Below, piece by piece: positions 36,107 through 47,200 of a stretch of DNA of 64,000 nt (position 1 is its first letter; the number at the start of each line of letters is the position of its first letter). The translations under genes were made by a program, and so were the position numbers. Source of the stretch: Eriocheir sinensis (taxonomy: Eukaryota; Arthropoda; Malacostraca; Decapoda; Varunidae); contig NC_066552.1 in NCBI RefSeq assembly GCF_024679095.1, positions 13,811,423 to 13,875,422 of the forward strand, in the 5' to 3' direction. The notes under the pieces were generated by a model. That model was not told the origin of the DNA. It saw only the letters and a program-made list of their open reading frames with translations, and made no database searches.

Positions 36107-36156
36107 CTTGGCCCTCTGTAGACACGGCGACCAAAGGACCAAAGGAAGGGAAAGAG
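36107..36156 (-). promoter_or_regulatory. RPL6: RPL6 non-coding first exon with TOP motif
   Basis: The minus strand reads CTCTTTCCCTTCCTTT (36156-36141), a terminal oligopyrimidine tract of the kind found at ribosomal protein mRNA starts, then about 34 bases ending GGGCCAAG|GTGAGT at the donor 36107/36106. Splicing joins it to the ATG-bearing exon at 35030. A CACGTG E-box (36185-36190) lies about 30 bp upstream. TOP mRNAs are translationally controlled by mTOR/LARP1 in animals; that it applies here is inferred. Confidence 0.7.
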
Positions 36157-36459
36157 CGGCCGCCAGATGGCTCTCGGCGCCCACCACGTGTGTTTCGTAC
36201 GTTAGGATTTATTGTCGTACTTGAGTTCAGTTATTCGTCTGTTATAGTGTTTAAATGTTAATTGCAAAGATCTTACGCCATTTTTGCACTCTACTATTCT
36301 TCTGTATTTTTTTATATATGTCTCTTTTGCTTATTTACAGTTTGCTTCTCAGTGGCATTATATTATTTAACTTTCCTCATTGTAATGCGCCATCGCGCTA
36401 TAATTGTTCAGCTTTTCTGTTTTATTTTTGTCTCTATACAGTCCTAACACCGTATAGAT

Positions 36460-36482
36460 AGTAGTATTAAAGTAGTAGTAAC

Positions 36483-36571
<89 letters not shown>

Positions 36572-36605
36572 AGTAGTAGTAGAGTAGTAGTACGTAGTAG
36601 TACTT
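36460..36605. repeat. (AGT)n microsatellite
   Basis: About 130 bp of nearly pure AGT/TAG repeat. Two more such arrays lie at 37553-37602 and 37683-37800, and the flank 'cagtcctaacaccgtatagatagtag' precedes two of them (36440 and 37536), so a segment including the array was duplicated. Confidence 0.95.
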
Positions 36606-37310
36606 TAGTGAACTCTGACCTAAAACTAAGGAAGCAATGAGTGAACTCTGACCTAAAACTGAGGAAGCAATGTATTAGTGCAAGGAATAGGGATAACAGG
36701 GTAGGCCTATTAGGCTTTATTAACAGGACGGTAACCAACAGGAGTGCAGAGGTCATCCTCAAACTCTATTTAGCGTTAGTTAGGCCACACTTAGATTATG
36801 CTGTCCAGTTTTGGTGCCCACACTACAGAATGGACATCAACTTGCTAGAAACAGTTCAGAGGAGGATGACCGAGATGATTCAGGGGCTGAGGAACCTCCC
36901 ATATCAAAATGGCTGAAACATCTAAACTTACATTCACTAGAAAGACGAAGAGTGCGGGGAGATCTGATAGAAGTATTCAAATGGGTCAAGGGTTACAACA
37001 AAGGCGATATAAATAAAGTACTGGGAATTAGCCAGCAGGATAGATCTCGCAGTAATGGATTTAAATGAGAAAAGTATAGATTTAGGAGAGATATAGGCAA
37101 GCATTGGTTTAGTAATAGCTAGCTAGGGTGGTGGGGGAATGGAATAGACTCAGCAACCTCCCTTCTCCCTTGTTGTTTACCTGCAACAATAAACTATCAA
37201 TCAATCAATCACATAGATAGTGCAGGGACGATAGCTTGTTTTAAGAGTAGACTGGATAGCTACATGGACGAGGATGACAGGTGGCAGTGAGGTGTGGGTG
37301 CAGTAAGGGG
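36606..37310 (+). mobile_element. Non-LTR retrotransposon fragment, with nested insertion
   Basis: Plus-strand frames encode LRKQCISARNRD, LLGFINRTV, LVRPHLDYAVQFWCPHY and VQRRMTEMIQGLRN, then after a frame change near 36905 LHSLERRRVRGDLIEVFKW and VWNRLSN-type sequence. This is the C-terminal part of a reverse transcriptase, distinct from the copy at 18450-19465. It is interrupted at about 37160-37210 by a 45-50 bp insertion, after which the tail resumes (CFKSRLDSYMDEDDRWQ, stop at about 37288). The copy is dead. Confidence 0.8.
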
Positions 37311-37553
37311 GTACTGGAGCGTACGCCCGTACCGAAGGTAAACGAGGATCAAGCATCTACCTGTAATCCTTGAAACTACACCTCACCCATCGTGAGTAGT
37401 GGGAGGAATTCTGGAGCTGCCCTGTGTAGGCCACCCGGCCTCTTGCAGTTTCCCTATATTCTTATATGTTCTTATTGTAATGCACCATCGCACTTTAATT
37501 TTTCAGCTTTTCTGTTTTATTTTTGTTTCTATACAGTCCTAACACCGTATAGA

Positions 37554-37600
<47 letters not shown>

Positions 37601-37684
37601 AATGGGGCCAATGAATTGCTTTGTGAAAGGATATGAGAAAAGATACCGTTCACAACGCAACTCTAATGGATGGAGGCCCGTAGC

Positions 37685-37751
<67 letters not shown>

Positions 37752-38820
37752 TAGTAGTTGTAAAAAAAAAGTAGTAGTAGTAGTAGTAGTAGTAGTAGCA
37801 GCTTAAATAGTGTTAATAGAGGCAGGAGGAGGAGGTGACCGTGAAGGAGGAGGAGGAGAGGAGGAAAAGGTCAAAAGCGCGCCGTTGAAGAGGCTGACCC
37901 CTCGCCTTGTTTATATGCGCCGCTAAGGAGGTCACCAGCAGCACGTTTTTTGCCAAATTTCCCGGGAAACATCTAGTCCGTGAGTATGGCGGCGCGGGGA
38001 ACACAAATGATACCTAAACACTTTACTTGGAAGGCGCTTAGTGGTAATTAAATATGTATAAGACCCATTTGACAGGTACGAGCGTGACCACAGGTGGGCG
38101 CAATCAGCTGGTTCGCTCAGCTGGTACGGCCACACCCACCTGGTAGCCCCCTCAAAACACTGAAGAAGGAGAAGGAGAAGGGGAGGGAGCAGTTTTGGTC
38201 ATGTCAGAGGGGAAAGAAGGGTCCCCGTACACAAAATTGGTCAGCCAGTCTGATAATAGGGAGGTGCTTTGTGTTAATTAATTAGACAGAACACCCATTT
38301 GCTCAGCTGGTACGGCCACACCCACCTGGTAGCCCCCTGAGAACACTGAAGAAGGGGAAGGGGGCAGTTTAGGTCATGCCGGGAGAGAAAGAATTGTAGT
38401 TTTACATATATTTGGTCAGCCCGTCATATTAGGGAGGTGCTTTGTGTTAATTAATTAGACAGAACGCCCATTTGCTCAGCTGGTAAGGCCACACCCACCT
38501 GGCAATAATAATGATAATAAGTAATAATAATAATAATAACAATAATAATAATAATAATAGAAGATACCCTTAACTTATCCTAACCTTTTCCAAACCCAAA
38601 TAGCCACTTACCTAATATATTCCCTTGGTAAACTCACATATAATAATAATAATACCTAATAATAGAAGGTATCCTTGACTTAACCTTTCCCAAACCCAAA
38701 TAGCTACCCACTCAATGCATTTCAACAGTAACTTCCTAAACAATAATAATAATAAGAAGAAGAAGAGCATAATTGCAGCCTACCTGAGCCCTGTGTCCCT
38801 TTTTCCCAAGTAGCAGTGCC
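37311..38820. other. Region upstream of PGAM5
   Basis: Besides (AGT)n arrays, it holds a roughly 180-bp unit in three diverged copies (38060-38510, 'cagctggtacggccacaccc', 'gggaggtgctttgtgttaat') and (AAT)n sequence. The pair of segments at 38558-38740 matches RPL6 intron 5 in inverted orientation. A candidate acceptor (AATTGCAG at 38771-38778) 42 bp before the PGAM5 ATG would allow an upstream non-coding exon. Confidence 0.55.
38558..38740. repeat. Inverted relatives of the RPL6 intron 5 repeat
   Basis: Two units (about 38558-38635 and 38662-38738) with 'tttcccaaacccaaatagct' and 'actcaatgcatttcaacag' are the reverse complements of the two units at 33113-33300. Both loci hold two units, which suggests the pair was copied together or that each derives from a dispersed element. 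Confidence 0.7.
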
Positions 38821-41758
38821 ATGGCGTTGTTCCGAGGGGCGGGGCGGCTGGGCGTTGTGGCGGCGGCGGCTGGCGGCTCGGTGGTGGGCTTCCTGCTGGG
38901 CCGGGACAATCAAAGGAGCACAGCAGAGGCTTCCTGGACCACCAACTTCACCCCCTCCGTCAAGTGGGACTGGAATTGGGACAGGTAGGAGTGAGATGGG
39001 AATAAGGGGTTGGATTCTGTATAAGTGTTTAATTGATTCAGTTCCTTTTATTGTATTAAGGTAAGTGAAACAAGGAGCTGGAGTCTAGTTATATGTTTTT
39101 TATGAAGTTCAGTTTGTTTATTCAAATTAAGACAAATGGAATAAAAAGTTTGTTTCCATGTGGTTTTACCGAATTCAGTTGCTATATTCCTATCAAGATA
39201 AAATTCTGTGTTTTTTCCATAAAAGTTACACAATATTTACGTAGATATTAGTACCCACATAATTATAAATATGGCGGCTGGTTGGTTATTCTTTGAAACA
39301 GGAGAGGAATTAGGAGTTGGTGTCAACATCTTTTTTACTCAGTTTAGTTTCTTTGTTCGTAATGAGATAAAATTCTGTACTCTTAACAAATTTTATAAAA
39401 GTTACAAAGAATATTTGCCTAAGATAATACTGGAAAGTAGAACAAGTAAGAATATTGATTATTTTATTTGTAAAAGTAAATATAATAAGTACTAATTAAT
39501 TAAAATAGTTTGTTCTTCTTTAATCCAACAGAAGAGAGGCGGAGAGTCTCGTCAAACCGCTCAAGAGGCACCCAGACTACAACAACAACAACAGTAACGA
39601 TAACAACAACAATAACAGCAACTACACCAATGACGTCAACAACAACAGCATCATCGTGGAGGCGCGCGAGGAGAAGCTGGAGAAGGCTCGGCCCACTGCG
39701 ACGCGGCACCTCATCTTTATACGACACGGCCAGTACAACCTCAATGCCAGCAGTGACTCAGAACGCTACCTAACTAAACTGGGTGAGTGGGTTTGCTTTG
39801 TTTTCTTATTTTTATTGTTAGGTTAGGTTAAGTCTAGGGTACTCACTTGACCCTCTTCTTTGGGTTGGGCTCTGAGGCATAGTAGTTGGGCATAGTGGGT
39901 GGGTGTTTTCTCTATTTCCTTTTTAACAATAACAAAAGCCACTCAAGGGGGAAAAAGGAGAGGAAAAAAGCCAGGATGGAGCACAGTGTATAGAGTGTGT
40001 TTTCTTTTCTTTATTTCTTTTCGTAATAGGAACTTACTTTCCCGATACTTTAAATCTTGTAACTATAAGCTCATGCCTACCTCCAACACACACAAGCTCA
40101 TAAGTAAAGCACTCATCAACCTCACTTGTCTTCACCCTATTATTCTTTTCCCTGGTTATATAATGTCTCATATTTTAACTTACTTTCATTACTTTTTATT
40201 ATGTAACTATAAACTCATGCATACTTCCGACACACACAAGTTCCACACACACTCGTCAACCTCACTCCTCTTCACCTTATTATTCTCCTCCACAGGGCGT
40301 GACCAGGCAGCACTTACTGGCGAGCGGCTGAAGGAGCTTGGTCTGCCGTACACTCGGTTCGTCTACTCCACCATGACACGAGCCACGGAGACGGCGAACA
40401 TCATGAAGGAGAAGATGGGTGACGTGGGGGAAGTGGAGTACTGCGACCTGCTACGAGAGGGCGCCCCCATCCCCCCGGAACCCCCTCTCGGAAGCTGGAA
40501 GCCGGAGAAATACGTATGTCTCTGTGTCACTCTATCAAACACACACAAGTCCGTATTTTTAAACATATCGGCACCTCAGTTCGCCTGTTTGAAAAGCCTC
40601 TCGTAGAAGTTTCAGGGATTTTCATGGAGTGTTTAGTGACTCTAGTGATAGTTTAACATGCCCTCTGCACCATGGAAGGGAAAATTACGCATCGCAACCC
40701 AGTTAATCTTCTCTGTGGCCTTGGGAAATACTCGTAGTGGGAGTCTGATACGTTTAAAAATGTGGATCTACGTAAATAAACTGTTTTTTGTATTACTGTG
40801 GAACTATAAATACGACATGATATATTTTACAACATAACCTGTGATAAATAATACCATGTAAATATAGCTATGACTCGAAGCTACTCTCCAGCCCCTCCTC
40901 CTCACCCCCCGTTTCCCCTTAGAAGTTCTACACCGATGGGGCGCGCATTGAGGCCGCCTTCAGGAAGTACGTCCATCGAGCATCTCCCTCGCAGGAGAAG
41001 GACAGCTACGAGGTGTTTGTGTGCCATGCGAACGTCATCCGATACTTTGTCTGCAGGTGAGGCATTTGGTTGGTTGGTTAGGCCACACAGTCACACACAT
41101 ACACTTGTTTTTTTGCCTTGAAAGTTTGTTTGGGTTTTAGCAGCTTTCATATTTTTTTCATCCTGTAACTTGTTTTTTTAGGTAGTTTTCCTCATCTTTC
41201 AGTCTTGTAACTTGTCTTTCAATCTTGCAACTTATTTTTTAGGTCACCTTTCAGACCCTTGTATAATATTTTCCTTGCTTTTCAATCCTGCAACTTCATA
41301 TCAGATTGTTTTCCTCGTCTTTCAATCCTGCAACTTATTTCTTAGGTCACCATTCAGACCCTTGTATAATATTTTCCTTGCCTTTCAATTCTGCAACTTC
41401 ATATCAGATTGTTTTCTTTGCTTTTCAATCCTGCAACTTATTTCTTAGGTCACCATTCAGACCCTTGTATAATATTTTCCTTGCCTTTCAATTCTGCAAC
41501 TTCATATCAGATTGTTTTCCTCGTCTTTCAATCCTGCAACTTGTTTCTTAGGTCACCATTCAGACCCTTGTATAAATATTTCCCTCACCTCTCCCCTCGC
41601 CTTCCAGAGCCCTGCAGCTCCCACCTGAGGCCTGGCTGCGGATATCTCTGCACAACGGGAGCATGACTCATCTGGTGGTGCGTCCCGATGGACGTGTGGC
41701 CCTCTGGCACCTTGGGGAGTGTGGTTACATGCCACCTGACAAGCTCTCCCGTACCTAA
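38821..41758 (+). CDS. PGAM5: Mitochondrial serine/threonine phosphatase PGAM5
   Basis: PGAM5 is a phosphohistidine-fold protein phosphatase of the mitochondrial membrane, involved in mitophagy, fission and oxidative-stress signalling. Exons are 38821-38984, 39532-39782, 40296-40513, 40923-41056 and 41608-41758 (TAA), all GT-AG and in phase, giving 305 residues. Residues about 8-28 form the Ala/Gly-rich membrane segment ([18 protein letters not shown]). WDWNWD at about 49-54 is the multimerisation motif. The catalytic IRHGQY follows with His about 120. [29 protein letters not shown] and [11 protein letters not shown] complete the histidine-phosphatase core. The linker between WDxNWD and the core has an Asn-rich insert (about 72-94). 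The gene looks complete. Confidence 0.95.
39841..39895 (-). pseudogene. RPL6 exon 3 boundary fragment inside PGAM5 intron 2
   Basis: ACTCACTTGA, then CCCTCTTCTTTGGGTTGGGC and TCTGAGGCATAGTAG match 34605-34665 of RPL6 (donor plus last 50 bases of exon 3), apart from a 9-base deletion and a few substitutions. Because the intron donor is included, it was copied from DNA and not from spliced mRNA. It is in the same orientation as RPL6 and has no function that I can see. Confidence 0.75.
40057..40295. repeat. Duplication of the PGAM5 intron 2 acceptor region
   Basis: 'gtaactataagctcatgcc' through 'tcttcaccctattattct' (about 40057-40155) recurs at about 40204-40295, directly ahead of exon 3. The copy ends TTCCCTGG where the real one ends TCCACAGG, so the decoy has lost its AG. 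Confidence 0.7.
40548..40767. mobile_element. Harbinger-like MITE relative with partial inverted ends
   Basis: The ends TCCGTATTTTTAAACAT and ACGTTTAAAAATGTGGA are imperfect inverted copies. Internal motifs parallel the complete element at 3886-4107. It is in PGAM5 intron 3. Confidence 0.5.
41200..41580. repeat. 103-bp tandem repeat in PGAM5 intron 4, four copies
   Basis: The unit contains 'tcaatcctgcaacttattt', 'aggtcaccattcagaccct' and 'tgtataatattttccttgc'. Frames stay open through the copies but encode only the repeated phrase. It ends immediately before the exon 5 polypyrimidine tract. Confidence 0.9.
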
Positions 41759-44261
41759 CCAAAGCTGCGGCCTATGGAGTCTCCCCTTAAGGTTGTAGGC
41801 GCAGGGTGTGAGTGACTTTGTATGATAATTATGACCTGATTCCTGATGGCAAAGAGTGTAAGGTCAGGGGTCAAGTATTTGTATGATAATTCTGGAGTGT
41901 TCCCTTACAGCCATGATTCTAGGGTCAGGATTCTAATAAGTACCTATTTCTATAATAATTAATGTGTTTCCTTAAGATTCTAGAGTCAGGGTTTAATATG
42001 TATGATAATTATGGAGAGTTTTCCTAAGACCGTGATTCTAGGGTCAAGCTTTTGGTGAATGTTTGTATGAAAGTTTGGGCGGAGAGTACTTTGGGAAATT
42101 TCGGGATCAATTCGTATAGCTGTTATTATTTGTTTACGTAAGACAGTGATTTGGTGGATTATACGTTGGCAAACCAAGGGATCAATTTGTACCTTTATCA
42201 GCTTACTTGTACGTAGATTTGGCAGGGAAGACTATATTGTAAACTGAGAGAAGGGCTTGTGTGTCAATGGTGTTTGCATGTTGAGATCAATTTGTACCTC
42301 TATCAGTAACTTGTACGATGAGTTGGCAGGGAAGACTTATGTGGCAGACTGAGGGAAGGGGTTGCGTCATTAGTGTTTGCATGTAGAGGTCAATTTGTAT
42401 CTCTATCAGTAACTTGTACGATGATTTGGCAGGGAAGACTTATGTGGCAGACTGAGGGAAGGGCTTGTGTCAATGGCCATTTTGTACCTCTATCAGTAAC
42501 CTTTAAGATGATTTGGCAAGGAAGACTTATGTGGCAAACAGGGAAGGGCTTGCGTCATTAGTGTTTGCATGTCAGGTGTTCATGTGAGTTGCGTTCAGAA
42601 CCGTCTTCCAAGAACGTGTGTGTGGCTGTACTCTCTCTAGGAAGTTATGTGTATTTTTGTCCTTCGTAACACTGTAGAGATAGCATTAGTATTTATTTTG
42701 TTTGCCAGTTTGTATATGCTCAAAATGGCGAACATTCTACAATTATTTATGATTTAGGGAACGGGCAGCGAGAAGATGACCCGACAGGGATTGAAACTCG
42801 ATGACAGCAAATGTGACGCTGCATCGCCCACCAGTCATAAGTATGTACTGTGATCCCTCGACTGATTACGCTCGATCAAACTACGACTGTAAACATAAGT
42901 GAAGAAATAAAGATGCATCATGATTATTGTGGCTTTGTTATTGGTGGGAAACTGGGAAAAATGTAGCTACTCTTCACTCCTCCAATGGTTCTTCTTATTA
43001 GTTTCAACACTACTAATATTGTTTCTAGTCTAATAATGCTTCTTAGCCCACTGGAGGTGAACTAAATAAATTACGGAAGAGAAAAAGTATGTGAAATTAG
43101 AATATAAAGAAGAAAGAAAGATTGTAGAAAATATAATTGTAAATGAAATTGATACTTGGAGGAGAGATAGATAGACAGATAGATACACATAGATGGAGAT
43201 AAGAGAGATAGATAGATAGAAAGAAAGAAAAATAACCCAGTCAACCCCTTCAACACTAATACAAAACACTTATACATAGAAAGGCGATGTTGACAAAAGA
43301 AAATACTGGATGCTAAACAAATCCCTTTACTGTACAGAACACACACACACACACACATACCTATCTCCTTAATATTAGTTTACAAAGGCATAACTTTCTG
43401 CAAACATCCACTCAGAAGTCACTCTCATATATAGGATCTCCACTTCTCTGATTTAGAACTACATTATTTTTTTTATTTCTTTCCAGCACAGACAGGGAGG
43501 GAGGGCAGTGACTGTTGTGCCTTTATTCCATGTTGTAGAGGTACCTGAGAAGAGAGGATGCTGGGAAAGGGCTGGAGATGAAATTACCAGAGCAGGATGG
43601 AGTACACTAACACCAGAGAGAGAGAGAGAGAGAGAAAAGGATGCTGGGAAAGGGCTGGAGATGAAATTACCAGAGCAGGATGGAGTACACTAACACCAGA
43701 GAGAGAGAGAGAGAAAAGGATGCTGGGAAAGGGCTGGAGATGAAGTTACCAAAGCAGGATGGAGTACACTAACACCAGACAGAGAGAGAGAGAGGAGGAG
43801 GATGCTGGGATAGGCCTCGAGATGCTGGCTCTTAGCTGATCACCATCCAAGCCTTTATTAATACCCATGGAAAGAGTTAGTACTTTTTTTTAATAGTTTA
43901 CAAAGGTTCTGGCACATGGGAGTGAAAATGAGTTACCACGCGACTTGAGAAATAATGGCCCCGGACATCCCGCTACCTCGACCACCATGTTACTTTTTCT
44001 TTTTGCTTAATGCACCGTTCTCTTACCTCGTTATCACCTGAACGGCTTGATGAGGACAGGTAACGAGTTCTTTCTGTGGCTTCCTTACTGGCTAACCTTC
44101 CCTTCCTTAACCTTCCTCCCTTTAACTGCATCCATTTCTTCTTCTATTCTGCTTTGTGACGATTTCTTCCTCTTCTCAATCCTTCCCTTGGTGGCTTGTA
44201 ACCTGCATAGCCACCAGTGTTCCTGTGCTTGCTGCCTCTGCTGTGCTTGCTGTCTGCTGCC
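41759..44261. other. 3' flanks of PGAM5 and the zinc-finger gene
   Basis: About 42180-42590 holds four copies of a roughly 100-bp unit ('gatgatttggcagggaaga'). About 43540-43810 holds four copies of a roughly 77-bp unit ('ggatgctgggaaagggctg') separated by GA runs. AATAAA near 42906 could be the PGAM5 polyadenylation signal, more than 1.1 kb past the stop. No other gene is seen. Confidence 0.5.
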
Positions 44262-47200
44262 TTAGTGGTACTGGAACATGTCCTGCTGCTGGGCCTCAAC
44301 CTCCGTCACCTGGAACATGTCGAGTGTCTGCTGGGCGCTTGTGTCTCCGTTTGGCGCGGCGGCCTCCAGCGTGTGGTACTCTCTCGGTGCTGAGCTGCTG
44401 TCCTCCTGCGCCAGAACCTGAGGCTGCTGCTGTTGTTGTTGTTGATGCTGTTGGTGCTGTTGTTGCTGTTGGGGTGTTGACTGTTGCTGCTGCTGTGTCT
44501 GGTGCTGGTGGAACTGAGGTAAGGCCGAGGAGGCTGTCTCTGTAGCCGCTGTGACAACCTGAGCCTCAATGTCGCACTTCTTCAGTTTATGGAGGTACTG
44601 AAGGTGCTGCCTCACGCCCTGAAGCCACCTGAGGAAGGGAGGAGACGAGACTTAGTAGGACATATATTACAAGGGATAATTATATATATGGAGATACCAA
44701 TAGAAGAGCTAACATATAGAGGTATGAAGGTGCTGCCTCACACCCTGAAGCCACCTGAGGAAGGGAGGAGACGAGACTTAGCAAGACATATAATACATGG
44801 GAGGTACTTATATAGAGACACCAATAGAAGAGCTAACATATAGAGGTACTGAAGGTGTTGTATCACACTGAAGCCATCTAGGGAAGGGAGGAGAGGAAAG
44901 GAGTTACCAGGTGGAGAACTAGAGAAATATACTGGCTATAGAGAGATACTGGTAGGAAAATATGAACTGCAAAGGATACTGGTAAGAAAGTACTGCAAAG
45001 AAAAGCCACAAAGACCTCTAATAGTCTCCTTATGATGGCATCCTAGAGTGACGTTTCATAGGAGTTTGGGGCATTTCCAGGGGTAGTTTTATGACCCTGG
45101 TGGTAGTCTGACCCTTCCTTTGTACCATGAACCTAAAAAAGCACTCATTAGAATCTGACTGATCTACTTTTCGGCCGTAAGAAATGGCTGATGTGAGAGT
45201 TGGTAGCATTGACCAACCATAGGGACTTTCTGATAGCACCATAGAGTGTCCTTCCTACCCACCTGAACCACTTCCCACAAAGACCTAATTCTCTCCTTAT
45301 AACAGCATCCTTGAGTGTCTTTTCTACCCACCTGAACCACTTCCCACAGAGGCGACACTTGTACTTGGACTCTGCGCTGTGTGTCTGCATGTGCTTCTTG
45401 ACGCTGTCGTGCCAGGAGAACTTCTTGCCGCACAGTTCACACATGTACGGTTTCTCCCCGGTGTGAATGCGCATGTGTTCGTTGTAGTGCGCACGGTGGT
45501 AGAAACGCTTCTGGCACAGCTCGCACTCGATCTTGTACCTGTGGGGAGATAAGGGATAAAAGTCCTCCCTTTGACCTCTTTTGACCACTCTCCTAAACTC
45601 TTTTTTATAGGTGCAGTGTTTAGTGGGCTTATTTTTTTCTCTATTACTTTCTATTGCCCTTCAGACTTCCTATACTGTGAAAAAGAAAAAAAGTATGTAT
45701 TTTAAATGTATCGGAGCCTCAGTTTGCCTGTTTGAAAAGCCTCTCATTGTAGAAGTTGCTGGGATTTTCATGGACTGTTTTGTTATACCAGTGATAGTTT
45801 TACCCGACCTCTGCACCTTGAACGGGAAAGTCACCACCCATGGAAACCCGGTTAATCTTCTCTGTGGCCTGTTTGAAAAGCCTGACTCACCTTTTCTCGT
45901 GCTGGGAGCGGACATGGCAGAGGAGAGTTGACTTGTCCGTGAACTCGCGCTGGCAGTGACTGCACTCGTACTTACAGTCTGAGGAGGAGAGAATTGGAGG
46001 CAGTTGAAGGCCACAATAAACATTAAACAAAAAAGCACACTGACATTATTCATGCACACAGTTGATGAAGTTGATGAAAGACGAGCATTTGATGGATGAT
46101 GGTATAACAGAGGTTACTACACACAGCCACACTCACTCTGGTGCTTCTTGATGTGCTCCTTGAGGTTGAATGGCTTCTTGAAGTAGGCGTGGCAGTATGG
46201 GCAGGTGTGCAGGTTCAGGTCATGGCTGTGCATGTGCTTCTTGAGATGGTTAACCTGTCGAGAGGGAGAGAAAGAGAGAGAGTTAACCCGGTAACTGTGG
46301 GGATCATGTTTCTTAAAGGCCCTTCCCTCTAAGCGAGAAAAATGAGAAAAAATCATCACTCACGCAAACCATTTCATAATATATATCAACGCATTTGTGA
46401 TCAGTTTATGCATCATTTATTTTTGGGGGTTTATATCATGGCAAAAAATAGATTCGTCGCTGGTTCATGGTAAAGCCACAAATTTGGCCTATCGCTGCTA
46501 CCGGGTTAAAGTGCTGTCTATCTAAATAATACTAATAAAACAGATAGTAAACCAATGACGGCTGCCCTCGTTGCCCCCAAGGTCAGACCCCAACCAAACG
46601 CTCTCCATCAGAAATAGATAAAATGTATAATTATAATCGTATATTAACAAACACTGCCCTCTTAATTAACCCCCCAAGACCGAACCCCAACCAAAAATAT
46701 CTATAACAAAATCCCCCCCATAAAAAAATAATGATCGGAAACAATGAAAAAAAATATATGTACTAACCAACTCTATCCCCCTTGCACTCCTTCCTCCCCC
46801 CTCTCCCCCTTACTCACCCCCACGAAGCGCTGTTTGCAGACGGTACAGACGAGGTTCTTGGGTTTGCCGGACGGAGAGGTCTCAGATTTCTTCTTCCTCT
46901 TCTTCTTGGGGCTGTTCTGAGCGGGGGTCATCTCCAGCTCCTGAGAGAGAGAGAGAGAGAGAGAAATAAGAAACAGCACATGTGATTTACCCAGCTAATT
47001 CTTTTTCTTCCCCCTTTTCACTCCTTTCTGTCACCCTTTTCCTCCTCTCCTATAAACTAACTAAATAATAATAATAAAAATAGTAATAGGTAATGACTGT
47101 CTCTCTCTCACCATGGGCTGTGTGACGGGTTGGAGGGCAGGGTCGCAAGGCCTATAGAATATCCCAAGTATCTCCAGCATCCTCTGCAGCTGGTCCTCCT

